Numbered from the stretch's first letter, positions 7,188-14,005 are shown. The stretch is DNA of 14,509 nucleotides from Paraktedonobacter sp035294465 (GCA_035294465.1 DATGKW010000219.1:1-14509); one strand, 5' to 3'. Translations and numbers: made by a program. Notes: generated by a model not told the origin, from the sequence alone.

Positions 7188-8513
7188 TCACGTTTTGTGA
7201 AAGTACCAGGCCAGGTTCTTCTGAATATCGGCTGCCGCTTGCTGCGGAGTCATCTTGTGGGTCAGAAGCGGCAGCATATCTTTCATCTCAAGGTCAAAGA
7301 TACCCTGATCTGAATTCACAGTATTCGCACTCTGCTTGTTAATGGGCACGGGCGGCGGCGTATCCATCGGACTGCGAATATCGAAAATGGGCGTGATCGG
7401 AATCGTCTGGAACCACTTGTACGCCTGAATAGACAGCGCATACTGGGAGGGAATCTGGACACCCTGGATCGGAGAAATTTCTCCGGCAATCGCAGAGAAA
7501 TCTTGCCCGAACTGCGGGGTCGCCGCATATTTGATCACCGCCTGCGCCGCCGTCTTCTCCGCGCTATTGGCAATGTTCGCGTTCATACCAATGCCGCCAT
7601 CTACATACCAGTCGATCTTCGGCGATTGATTGGCCTGCAAAGGAGGAATAAGGAATTCTCCCATCTGCAAGTTCTTGTTGTATTGAAGAATGGTCGGCCA
7701 CTCCCAGATGCCATCCATCACCATTGCCGCCTTCCCTAAAGCAAACATCGTCTCCTGCTCATTGCCAGCAGAGCCAACAGCCGCAAAATTCGGCTCAAAA
7801 TACTGGCTGAGCTGCTGATAGTGCGCGAGCGCGTTAACATACGGAGCAGAGGTATAAGAGGCTTTCCCATCTACGAGTTCTTGCGTGAACTGGTTGTCCA
7901 TTAGAGACGCGCCAACCTCATCAAAATTCAAGGCCAGCATCCAGCTCTGTATGCCCATCGTGGCGATAGGAGTGATGCCCTTCGATTTAAGAACTGCGCA
8001 ATCGTGAATGAGATCATTCCACACTTTGGGCACCGTCAACCCATACTGGGCAAATAGAGCTTTGTTGTAGTACACAACCATCGTCTGGATTGCGAAAGGT
8101 ACCGCGTATGTTTTCCCTTTGTACCTGGCGCTCTCCAGCGGAGCCGCACCAATTTTGGAGAAATCGACGAAGCTATCTAACGGTTCCAGCATATTCGCCG
8201 CCGCATAGCTTTCGGTTCCCTCGCCGGCTCTCGTGTACAGAATGTCCGGCCCCCTTCCACCATCCATCGCCGTCTGCAACACCGAATCATAGCTGGTGGC
8301 ATTGATAGCTCTGAACTGAATCTGGACCTTGACACCTTGCTTGTTCAGTGCGTCTTGCACTTGCTGCCACAGATGCGCATCCTGCGAACGCCACGACCAG
8401 ACCGTAACCGTCGGGGTGGACGAACCTCCACACGCTACAAGTGAACTAACAGCCAGCGTTGTTATGCCGACCAGCAGAAAAATATGCCTCAGCATAACTC
8501 TGACATCCTTCAT
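7188..8513 (-). CDS. Extracellular solute-binding lipoprotein of a CUT1 carbohydrate ABC transporter
   Basis: The 441-aa product starts at ATG 8513, seven bases after a GGAGG site; the open frame runs further up but without support. Residues 1-27 are a lipoprotein signal peptide with basic n-region, hydrophobic core (IFLLVGITTLAVSSL) and lipobox L-V-A-C28, so the mature protein is anchored at the outer face of the membrane by Cys28. The mature part starts TVTVWSWRSQD and contains GRGPDILYTRAGE and YAVPFAIQTMVVYYNKALF, the usual pattern of family 1 (MalE/UgpB-like) binding proteins. It is the first gene of the operon, behind a near-consensus promoter and before an attenuator. The ligand cannot be read from the sequence; the NamZ and serine hydrolase genes downstream suggest a MurNAc-containing sugar or muropeptide. 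Confidence 0.92.
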   Translation of the reverse strand: MKDVRVMLRHIFLLVGITTLAVSSLVACGGSSTPTVTVWSWRSQDAHLWQQVQDALNKQGVKVQIQFRAINATSYDSVLQTAMDGGRGPDILYTRAGEGTESYAAANMLEPLDSFVDFSKIGAAPLESARYKGKTYAVPFAIQTMVVYYNKALFAQYGLTVPKVWNDLIHDCAVLKSKGITPIATMGIQSWMLALNFDEVGASLMDNQFTQELVDGKASYTSAPYVNALAHYQQLSQYFEPNFAAVGSAGNEQETMFALGKAAMVMDGIWEWPTILQYNKNLQMGEFLIPPLQANQSPKIDWYVDGGIGMNANIANSAEKTAAQAVIKYAATPQFGQDFSAIAGEISPIQGVQIPSQYALSIQAYKWFQTIPITPIFDIRSPMDTPPPVPINKQSANTVNSDQGIFDLEMKDMLPLLTHKMTPQQAAADIQKNLAWYFHKT

Positions 8514-8664
8514 TGTTGTGCCTCCAATGAATAAATAGACCGGACTCTCTACATGAAAAAGTGCGCAGCCCGCATAACCATACAAAAATAGCAGGGGGAA
8601 ATCTGGAAATGAGGAGCAGACGCGCTTTTCCTCGGTTCAGCCCCATTGAGAACCTCAGGAGAAA

Positions 8665-8693
8665 AGTGTAGCAGAAATAGAACAATTTGTCAA
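8665..8693 (-). promoter_or_regulatory. Sigma-70/sigma-A type promoter of the ABC transporter/NamZ operon
   Basis: On the - strand a perfect -35 TTGACA (8693-8688) is followed by a 17-nt spacer and a -10 TACACT (8670-8665). Spacing is ideal and ten of twelve consensus positions match. Initiation is expected near 8658, upstream of the ATG at 8513. The AT-rich palindromic sequence just upstream of the -35 (8694-8703) is placed where a regulator could bind. Confidence 0.8.
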
Positions 8694-8742
8694 GATATCT
8701 AGACCACAAGACTATCAGACCACAGGGCTTCATCTAGATATA
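8694..8742. repeat. Pair of inverted near-identical sites, candidate operator
   Basis: GATATCTAGA (8694-8703) recurs inverted as TCTAGATATA (8733-8742), nine of ten bases matching. The centres lie 39 bp apart, just under four helical turns. The first copy abuts the -35 box of the transporter promoter. The arrangement would suit a dimeric regulator with DNA looping or cooperative binding; the regulator is unknown. Confidence 0.45.
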
Positions 8743-8785
8743 TCGCGAGGAATCCACGCGACGGTCGGGTTTGGCGGGATACCCC

Positions 8786-8801
8786 ATGCTAGTAATAGCA
8801 T
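8786..8801. repeat. Perfect palindrome upstream of cydA
   Basis: ATGCTA-GTAA-TAGCAT is a perfect 6-bp inverted repeat with a 4-nt centre, 54 bp before the cydA start. It may be an operator or a small leader hairpin controlling the oxidase operon. If it is upstream of the true start, the in-frame ATG it contains is not used. Confidence 0.4.
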
Positions 8802-8854
8802 CACTGGCTCTTCCTGGTGAAGGAGCGTCAGAAAATCGGAAAGGATGGGCTTTT

Positions 8855-10249
8855 ATGTGGTCAAATCTCCTGGCGGCTCGCACCCAGATGGGGACTTCGC
8901 TGGGCTTCCACATTATTTTTGCTGCGCTCGGCGTTGGTCTGCCACTGGCATTATGCGTCGCTGAGGGGCTGGCGCTCTGGAACTCCGACGGCACCTGGAT
9001 GGCGCTGGCCCATCAGTGGGCCAGAGCATTTACCTTCCTCTTCGCCATCGGCGCGGTTTCTGGAGCGATTATCGAATTTGAGCTGGCCTTGCTCTGGCCA
9101 ACCTTCATCAAATACTCCGGCGCCATTATCGGCCTGCCATTTGCTCTGGAGGGCTTTGCCTTCTTCCTCGAGGGAATCTTCCTCGGCATTTATCTCTACG
9201 GAGCCAGACGTCTTTCACCGCTGGTTCACTGGCTGTCCTCCCTGGTAATTGTCCTCAGTGGTCTCTCGTCCGCCTGGTTCGTGGTCAGCGCGAACTCCTG
9301 GATGAACACGCCAGCCGGCTTCCATATAGCACATGGCAAAATCACGGGAATCGATCCTTATGCCGCCATGCTCAATCCTAGCACTCCCTACGAGACCGCC
9401 CACATGATCCTGGCCTGCTACGTGGTCGCCGGGTTTGGCATTGCTTCCGTCTACGCAATGGGAATGCTGCGTGGCAAGCGCGACGCCTATCATCGCAAAG
9501 GACTTTTGCTTGGCATGGCTATTGGCACAGCCGCTATTCCCTTTCAAATCCTCACCGGCGACTTCAACGCTCGCCAGATCGAAACCGTCCAGCCGCCCAA
9601 GTACGCCGCGATGGAGGGATTGCTCCACTCAGGCTATGGCAGGCCCCTGTATATCGGCGGCTTTGTCGATACGCGCGCGGGAAAGGTGCTCTACGCGCTG
9701 GTGATTCCGCATGGCGAAAGCTTGCTCGCTCATTTTAACCTGAATTCCTTTAGCATCGGCCTGGACCGCATCCCAAAGAGCGAGTGGCCCGCCAATATCC
9801 CTTTCATCCATCTGGCCTTCGACGGCATGGTTTTCTGCTCCTTTTACATGCTTGCAATCGGAGTCCTCTTCATGCTTCCTTTCATCCGTCGCCAGTTCTT
9901 CCTCAGCCAGCCCAGAATACCAGAGCGGCGCTGGCTACTCGGCCTTGCGGTCCTCACCGGCCCCGCAGCCATCCTGGCGATGGAACTGGGCTGGATGGTT
10001 ACAGAGTTTGGCCGGCAGCCCTGGATCATTTATAAGCTGTTGCTGACGAAAAATGCGGTCACGCCTGCCATGTGGATGAATGTGACTTTCCTGGTCTTTG
10101 CCTGTATCTATGTGCTTCTCGGTATCACTCTGATCATTCTGCTGCTGCAGCTAGCACGCCGCCCGAAGCCTCCGCAGGTCTGGCCCGAACTGGTGAGAGG
10201 AGCTTCGACCGCTGGCTCACAAGCGCGAGAAGGGGCTACGGAGAGATGA
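8855..10249 (+). CDS. cydA: Cytochrome bd quinol oxidase subunit I
   Basis: The 464-aa product starts at ATG 8855 behind GGAAAGG; the frame runs open to 8771, but subunit I proteins normally begin close to the LLAAR-QMG-LGFH segment, as this start gives. CydA oxidises quinol and carries hemes b558, b595 and d. Visible hallmarks are H19 in LGFHIIF (heme b595/d ligand), E74 and E99 in the IIEFELALLWP...LPFALEG region, H183 in ETAHMILACYV and M376 in AMELGW (heme b558 ligands), and GRQPW (386-390). The Q-loop between about 235 and 315 is short, unlike the long-loop Escherichia coli type. About nine TM segments fit the family. Its TGA overlaps the cydB ATG (ATGA), so the two are translationally coupled. 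The oxidase allows respiration at low oxygen and resists cyanide and nitric oxide. CydDC assembly genes are not in the window. Confidence 0.95.
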   Translation: MWSNLLAARTQMGTSLGFHIIFAALGVGLPLALCVAEGLALWNSDGTWMALAHQWARAFTFLFAIGAVSGAIIEFELALLWPTFIKYSGAIIGLPFALEGFAFFLEGIFLGIYLYGARRLSPLVHWLSSLVIVLSGLSSAWFVVSANSWMNTPAGFHIAHGKITGIDPYAAMLNPSTPYETAHMILACYVVAGFGIASVYAMGMLRGKRDAYHRKGLLLGMAIGTAAIPFQILTGDFNARQIETVQPPKYAAMEGLLHSGYGRPLYIGGFVDTRAGKVLYALVIPHGESLLAHFNLNSFSIGLDRIPKSEWPANIPFIHLAFDGMVFCSFYMLAIGVLFMLPFIRRQFFLSQPRIPERRWLLGLAVLTGPAAILAMELGWMVTEFGRQPWIIYKLLLTKNAVTPAMWMNVTFLVFACIYVLLGITLIILLLQLARRPKPPQVWPELVRGASTAGSQAREGATER

Positions 10250-11283
10250 TCATTGCCTACGCCTGTGCGGTACTGCTCTGGCTCTCGCTCATTGCCTACG
10301 CGATCCTGGGAGGAGCAGATTTCGGTGCAGGAATCTGGGATCTCTTCTCGCTTGGTCCTCACCAGGAGGAAAAACACCGCTTGATTGCGCAAGCAGTCGG
10401 CCCGGTCTGGGAGGCCAACAATGTCTGGCTCATCTATCTGGTAGTAGGACTGTTCACGGCTTTCCCTCTGGCAACAGCAATGTTGGCGACAGCGCTACTC
10501 TTACCATTCGGCCTGGCTCTGCTCGGCATTGTGCTGCGCGGAGCGGCTTTCTCTTTTCGGGAGTATTTCAACCAGCCCATTGCAGCCAGGGAGACCTGGG
10601 GACGTCTCTTTGGCCTGGTCAGCCTGCTCACCCCCTTTGTTCTCGGTTGCTCGGCTGCCGCGGTTGCGAGCGGTGCCATCCGGGTCTTCCACGCGACGAC
10701 GCAGCCGGCGCTGGTCAGCGCCTGGCTCACGCCGTTCGCCCTGGTAATCGGCTGCATGGGCCTGGCGATCTGCGCCACGCTGGCCCCAATCTATCTAACG
10801 GTTGAGGCTCAGAGGGTACGCAACCAGTACCTGGCAGAGGTGTTTCGCAGGCGGGCCTTTGCCGGCGGAGCGATGCTGGCTCTTACCGGAATCGGGGGCC
10901 TGGTTCTGGCCCCCTCGGAAGCGCCCCTGCTCTGGCATGGCATGCTCAATCACGCCATCTGGGCGGTTGCAATCACCATATTCATTGGCGTGATGACGGC
11001 ATCGGCCCTCTTCTGGCGGCGCTATCGGCTGGCTCGTATCCTCATTGTCGCTGAGGTCACGGCTCTGCTGGGCACCTGGGGCCTTTCGCAATGGCCCTAC
11101 ATCGTTCCCCCAGACCTCACTATCACGAACTCGGCCAGCCCGGCCTCGACGCTCCAGCAGTTCTTCGTCAGCGCCCTTCTTGGCATGCTGGTCTTGATTC
11201 CATCGCTCTGGTTTCTCTTCCATACCTTCAAAGTCCAGGAGAGAACCCCAATGCTCCACGAACGAGAAATCGAGGGTGACTGA
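10246..11283 (+). CDS. cydB: Cytochrome bd quinol oxidase subunit II
   Basis: The 345-aa product starts at ATG 10246, overlapping the cydA stop by four bases, with GGAGAG directly upstream. The N-terminal segment has the subunit II signature: LGGADFGAGIWDL (21-33), VGPVWEANNVWLIY (51-64) and LRGAAFSFREYF (97-108). Eight or so TM segments follow in the usual pattern. Subunit II stabilises the heme-bearing subunit I in the plasma membrane. The stop overlaps the next gene's ATG by one base (TGATG), so that the small membrane protein downstream is likely made in step with it. In this stretch the DNA is GC-rich (40/60 at 10621-10680). Confidence 0.95.
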   Translation: MIIAYACAVLLWLSLIAYAILGGADFGAGIWDLFSLGPHQEEKHRLIAQAVGPVWEANNVWLIYLVVGLFTAFPLATAMLATALLLPFGLALLGIVLRGAAFSFREYFNQPIAARETWGRLFGLVSLLTPFVLGCSAAAVASGAIRVFHATTQPALVSAWLTPFALVIGCMGLAICATLAPIYLTVEAQRVRNQYLAEVFRRRAFAGGAMLALTGIGGLVLAPSEAPLLWHGMLNHAIWAVAITIFIGVMTASALFWRRYRLARILIVAEVTALLGTWGLSQWPYIVPPDLTITNSASPASTLQQFFVSALLGMLVLIPSLWFLFHTFKVQERTPMLHEREIEGD

Positions 11284-11594
11284 TGCCGGTTCAGATGCTA
11301 CAAATAGCTGCTTACGCGCTGGTTATCGCGTTCTTTCTTCTCTTTGGCCTCTTTCTCTTTTTCCTGATCCAACCCTATACGCGAGAAGAACAGGCTCCTC
11401 CGCTCTCGCCAGCTCAGCAAGCAAGGATGGAGGCTCTCTGGCACGAACTGAGGATCGGTGACTACGCGCTGGCTCTCGGCCTCTTTCTGCTGGTTGGCTT
11501 GCTAACGTTTCTCTTAGCAAAGAAGGATGAGCGACAACAGAAACACGGCTCCCATCTCTCACCAGATAGCAGAAACAGAAAGGGTAAGGAATGA
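11283..11594 (+). CDS. Small two-TM membrane protein of the cyd operon, unknown function
   Basis: The 103-aa protein has two hydrophobic helices (about 9-29 and 61-79), a hydrophilic loop with TREEQAPPLSPAQQARMEALWHEL between them, and a charged C-terminal tail. It starts at an ATG that overlaps the cydB stop and ends at a TGA that overlaps the ATG of the next small gene, so it is coupled on both sides. I do not recognise the family. It is larger than the CydX/CydS/CydH-type single-helix subunits. By position it may be an extra oxidase subunit or an assembly factor, but nothing in the sequence shows heme or quinone binding. Confidence 0.75.
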   Translation: MPVQMLQIAAYALVIAFFLLFGLFLFFLIQPYTREEQAPPLSPAQQARMEALWHELRIGDYALALGLFLLVGLLTFLLAKKDERQQKHGSHLSPDSRNRKGKE

Positions 11595-11863
11595 AAGGGC
11601 AAGAGAACCAGCCGCAAAAGTCTATACCGTCCCTCATCCAGCAATATCTCCCCCGACGCTCAGATCGCAATGGAGCGGCGGGGCTTGGCTTTCTCGTTCT
11701 GGCGACCTTTTTCCTGAGCGTCGTCGTCTTTACTTTTTCTCCCACGAGTTATGCCGGACTTGCCTCGGCTGCGCTGGGCATTCTCTGCATGCTCGCGTGC
11801 ATTGTCTTCTTTGTACGCTATACGCTCTTCCTCAAACGCGAGGAGCGAGAAGCAAACGAATAA
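11591..11863 (+). CDS. Small two-TM membrane protein, last gene of the cyd operon, unknown function
   Basis: This 90-aa protein has a basic N-terminal tail, two hydrophobic segments (about 29-49 and 55-77) and a charged C-terminus (LKREEREANE). It begins with an ATGA overlap with the preceding gene, with AAGGA as ribosome site. Tight coupling to cydAB suggests a role with the bd oxidase. I recognise no family motif, and a general membrane protein simply co-transcribed with cyd remains possible. Confidence 0.72.
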   Translation: MKGQENQPQKSIPSLIQQYLPRRSDRNGAAGLGFLVLATFFLSVVVFTFSPTSYAGLASAALGILCMLACIVFFVRYTLFLKREEREANE

Positions 11864-11969
11864 GAGCGCATCCGTCACTGAAACCCTGCTGAAGTCTGTG
11901 CGTATATATTGCTGGCGATACACAAAAAACCAGACAGAGAACAGAATAGACGTGTGAGGAAAACTTCTT

Positions 11970-12230
11970 ATGACCATCAGTTTCGTGATTTCTACCCTGG
12001 CTGAACTTGCCTGGCTTGCTATTATCATTCGTGCAGTTCTGAGCTGGCTGCCCGGCGTTTCTGCTTTGCAACCCGCCGCTCGCTTCTTCGTCAGGATTAC
12101 CGATCCCTTGATCGTGCCAATCAGGCGCTACCTGCCGCCGGTAGGCGGGCTTGATTTTTCGCCTCTGGTCGCTATCCTGCTCATATGGCTCGCAGAAAGC
12201 ATTCTGCTTGTTTTACTGGCCGGTCATTAG
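11970..12230 (+). CDS. YggT family membrane protein
   Basis: The 86-aa protein has two TM segments (about 5-25 and 64-83) joined by the conserved YggT stretch RITDPLIVPIRRYLPPVGG (42-60) followed by LDFSPLVAILLIWL. The ATG at 11970 follows GAGGAAAA. YggT proteins occur in bacteria and plastids (where relatives help cytochrome b6 maturation or nucleoid placement) and in many Gram-positive bacteria lie by cell-division genes; the molecular role is unsettled. Here it stands 106 bp after the cyd operon and is closed by a strong terminator. I see no clear promoter in the gap, so it may be read from the cyd transcript. Confidence 0.9.
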   Translation: MTISFVISTLAELAWLAIIIRAVLSWLPGVSALQPAARFFVRITDPLIVPIRRYLPPVGGLDFSPLVAILLIWLAESILLVLLAGH

Positions 12231-12290
12231 GACCTCTCGCTTCAGCTTCTGTCAAACGTAGCGATGCCTTCAGGCCACGAACGTCCGGTC

Positions 12291-12328
12291 AAGGAGACCA
12301 GAACACCGATGTTCTGGTCTCTTTTGTT
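12291..12328 (+). terminator. Strong intrinsic terminator after the YggT gene
   Basis: GAGACCAGAACA (12294-12305) pairs perfectly with 12310-12321 across a CCGA tetraloop, and TTTTGTT follows. A 12-bp perfect stem plus T-run is the classical Rho-independent form. The flanking AAG could extend pairing into the T-run, so it may work in part on the - strand too. It probably ends the cyd/yggT transcript. Confidence 0.9.
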
Positions 12329-12361
12329 CATCTAACCAAATATTGCTATAGAGCTACGGAG

Positions 12362-12393
12362 CAGGTGAGAAAACCGCTCGCCTGTGCTATAGT
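12362..12393 (+). promoter_or_regulatory. Extended -10 promoter with overlapping inverted repeat, upstream of the first anchored paralog
   Basis: TGC-TATAGT (12385-12393) is an extended -10 box; GTGAGA at 12365-12370 matches four of six -35 positions at a 17-nt spacer. CAGGTGAG (12362-12369) and CTCGCCTG (12377-12384) form an inverted repeat (seven of eight) overlapping the -35 and spacer, a natural operator position. Initiation near 12400 would exclude the ATG at 12396 and support the start at 12441. A very similar -10 block precedes the second paralog. Confidence 0.6.
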
Positions 12394-12440
12394 GAATGAA
12401 GGCACGCACTCAGTTCATCAGGAAGAAGGTTTGGACACGT

Positions 12441-13124
12441 ATGCAGGCATGGTCTGGGCAAAACGATAGCGGAACGCGTTTACCTGCACACAAACTCACG
12501 ACAACAATCGTTCTTGTTTTCTCGCTGGCTGGCCTGATCTCAGGCTTCGCCTTTGGAGGACTGATCCGTTCCAAACCAAACACAACGAACTCTGGCTTAC
12601 CACCGAAGTCGACGCCGGTGGCGCAAAACACAAATACCATCACTCCAACGGCCACGACACAGCCAATCGTGGCGCTGAATCCTCCTGCGACCGTCAACCT
12701 CTCAGCCGCTACCCAGGTAGCGGACGGCGCGACGACCTACAGTATCACTATTCAGGCGGTTGATAAGCAGAACAAGGCCGTCCATGCTACGAACATTACC
12801 TGTAAGCTCTGGGTGGTCAAGCAAATACCGGCCAATCAGCTCCTGAACCTTGACTCGAAAACCCTCAAATCAGTCAATACCCTCCAGGGTCCCATCACCG
12901 GCACAGTGAATAATCAACCCGCCCCGGATCTGAGCGTGAACAATCTGACGTTTGATCCAACGACGCCCCAGCTCGGCTTCTGTAAGGCTAATGGGCAGAT
13001 GACCTGGAAATACAAGATTGCCTCGACGATGCCCGCAGGCAATTATGACCTGGTAATCCTGACCGACTGGAATGGCGTCCATTTCAACTGGAGCTGGGAT
13101 AATATTACTATCACGGCGAGCTAA
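12441..13124 (+). CDS. Membrane-anchored extracytoplasmic protein of unknown family, paralog 1
   Basis: The 227-aa product starts at ATG 12441 behind GGAAGAAGG; an in-frame ATG at 12396 lies at the predicted transcription start. The chosen start aligns with the paralog downstream (both begin MQA). Layout: basic cytoplasmic tail, one TM helix (22-41) holding FSLAGLISGFAFGG, a Thr/Pro/Asn-rich low-complexity linker (44-85), then a globular beta-rich domain (about 90-227). The domain has ADGATTYSITIQAV, C121 in NITCKLW and C181 in GFCKANG, a likely disulphide pair, and ends with a motif of the form TWxYxI...PxGxYxLxxLTDWxGxHxNW. No lipobox is seen. Topology suggests the domain faces the outside, in the wall or on the surface. 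I do not recognise the domain; an immunoglobulin-like or CalX-like fold is a guess. Confidence 0.8.
   Translation: MQAWSGQNDSGTRLPAHKLTTTIVLVFSLAGLISGFAFGGLIRSKPNTTNSGLPPKSTPVAQNTNTITPTATTQPIVALNPPATVNLSAATQVADGATTYSITIQAVDKQNKAVHATNITCKLWVVKQIPANQLLNLDSKTLKSVNTLQGPITGTVNNQPAPDLSVNNLTFDPTTPQLGFCKANGQMTWKYKIASTMPAGNYDLVILTDWNGVHFNWSWDNITITAS
12518..12556 (+). repeat. 39-nt exact direct repeat, copy 1 (TM-coding tract)
   Basis: This tract inside paralog 1 encodes FSLAGLISGFAFG and is identical in every base, synonymous positions included, to 13370-13408 in paralog 2. The flanks differ at once on both sides. Confidence 0.95.
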
Positions 13125-13177
13125 CAAGCCGCCACGATGCGCGCTGGAGCGTCTCCAGAGGCCCGTAGACTGGTGTA

Positions 13178-13204
13178 CAGGCGCTTGAACACCTGTGATA
13201 AAGT
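13178..13204 (+). promoter_or_regulatory. Probable extended -10 promoter of the second anchored paralog
   Basis: TGA-TAAAGT (13196-13204) is an extended -10 box without a clear -35. The block CCTGTGATAAAGTGAA matches the paralog 1 promoter block CCTGTGCTATAGTGAA at 14 of 16 positions. CAGGCG (13178-13183) and CACCTG (13190-13195) again form an imperfect inverted repeat in front of the -10, as upstream of paralog 1 but with a shorter centre. Confidence 0.5.
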
Positions 13205-13289
13205 GAAAACTACCAGGGATTTTTACGTAGTTGGGCAGTTGCCTGGTGGCAGCAACAAGCCATGCGCCGGGCCAGGAAAAGGGTAGGTT

Positions 13290-13964
13290 ATGCAAGCAGC
13301 GCCTGGAGAGAAACCACGCAATTCAGTCACTTCGCGTTCCAGTACAATCATCATATACACACTCCTCTGTTTCTCGCTGGCTGGCCTGATCTCAGGCTTC
13401 GCCTTTGGCGGCTTTCTGGCACACTTCTCACGCAAGTCGCCGGGTCTCGCCAGCAAGTTCGCGACTCTCACCCCGATTAGCAGGCGGAATCCCAATCTGG
13501 CAGCCACCCAGGCCGCAGAAAACGTGGAGCCGGGTGAGCCGGTGATTGCCAGCGGAGATTACACCAGCGCGGAGAAAGCCGACGGGGCTACCCGCTATAC
13601 GCTCTCGGTCCAGGCCGTCAACCTGGCGGACAATACGCCTATTACCGCGACCGACGTCACTTGCAGGCTCTGGTTGACCAGCGATCCGAATGCGACTGCT
13701 GCTGATCTGAGCGCTAACGGCTATGCCCTCCCCCGGACGCTTGCTTCTTTCAGCCAGCCATTCCCGCACGAGGTTGCCAGAGCGCTCAATTTCGCGTCCC
13801 CCAGCCAGCAAACACAGCCCTGCGCAGCCGGCAAGAAAACAACCTGGACTTATACCATTTCTCCCTCGGTGCCCGGCGGAACGTACTACCTGGCAGTACT
13901 GACCGATTGGAGGGGAATACACTATAACTGGTATATGGTCGCGATCAAGATCTTGGGGCAATAG
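13290..13964 (+). CDS. Membrane-anchored extracytoplasmic protein of unknown family, paralog 2
   Basis: The 224-aa product starts at ATG 13290 after AGGAAAAGGG. It repeats the plan of its upstream neighbour: short basic tail, TM helix (about 20-42) with the same FSLAGLISGFAFGG, a linker with several basic residues (44-85), and the same extracytoplasmic domain. Shared landmarks are ADGATRYTLSVQAV (97-110), C125 in VTCRLW, C178 in QPCAAG, TWTYTI (185-190), and LTDWRGIHYNW (204-214). The conserved cysteine pair suggests a disulphide. Outside these motifs the two proteins are strongly diverged and the linkers differ entirely. It is a tandem duplicate with its own promoter. Function is unknown; surface or wall-associated sensing or binding is inferred from topology alone. 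Confidence 0.8.
   Translation: MQAAPGEKPRNSVTSRSSTIIIYTLLCFSLAGLISGFAFGGFLAHFSRKSPGLASKFATLTPISRRNPNLAATQAAENVEPGEPVIASGDYTSAEKADGATRYTLSVQAVNLADNTPITATDVTCRLWLTSDPNATAADLSANGYALPRTLASFSQPFPHEVARALNFASPSQQTQPCAAGKKTTWTYTISPSVPGGTYYLAVLTDWRGIHYNWYMVAIKILGQ
13370..13408 (+). repeat. 39-nt exact direct repeat, copy 2 (TM-coding tract)
   Basis: Identical to 12518-12556 base for base, in the same reading frame, 852 bp downstream. It lies within paralog 2 and encodes the shared TM core. Confidence 0.95.
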
Positions 13965-14005
13965 CCAGAACACAGGCAGAACAAGTGGCTGGAAATCCGT
14001 GCGCT

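Larger units (their letters stand above)
8514..8854. promoter_or_regulatory. Divergent intergenic region between ABC operon and cyd operon
   Basis: This 341-bp stretch separates the binding-protein gene (-) from cydA (+). It holds the - strand promoter at 8665-8693, a pair of near-identical inverted sites at 8694-8703 and 8733-8742, and a perfect palindrome at 8786-8801 nearer cydA. I find no convincing + strand promoter for cydA. The transporter transcript would have a leader of roughly 145 nt. Confidence 0.6.

Noticed and set aside
8735..8798. + strand promoter for cydA using TAGATA, TATATC or TAATAG as -10
   Set aside because: None has an acceptable -35 at normal spacing; best match is TTGGCG with a 3/6 -10.
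10072..10245. 58-residue upstream extension of cydB
   Set aside because: Overlaps the cydA coding region in another frame; the ATG at 10246 overlaps the cydA stop and begins the conserved CydB N-terminus.
13144..13158. CTGGAG-CGT-CTCCAG hairpin after paralog 1 as a terminator
   Set aside because: Six-bp stem with a three-base loop and no T-run; too weak to call.
12410..13507. Antisense frames at 12410-12697 and 13223-13507 that share a similar peptide
   Set aside because: The likeness is only the reverse complement of the 39-nt direct repeat inside the two real paralogs.
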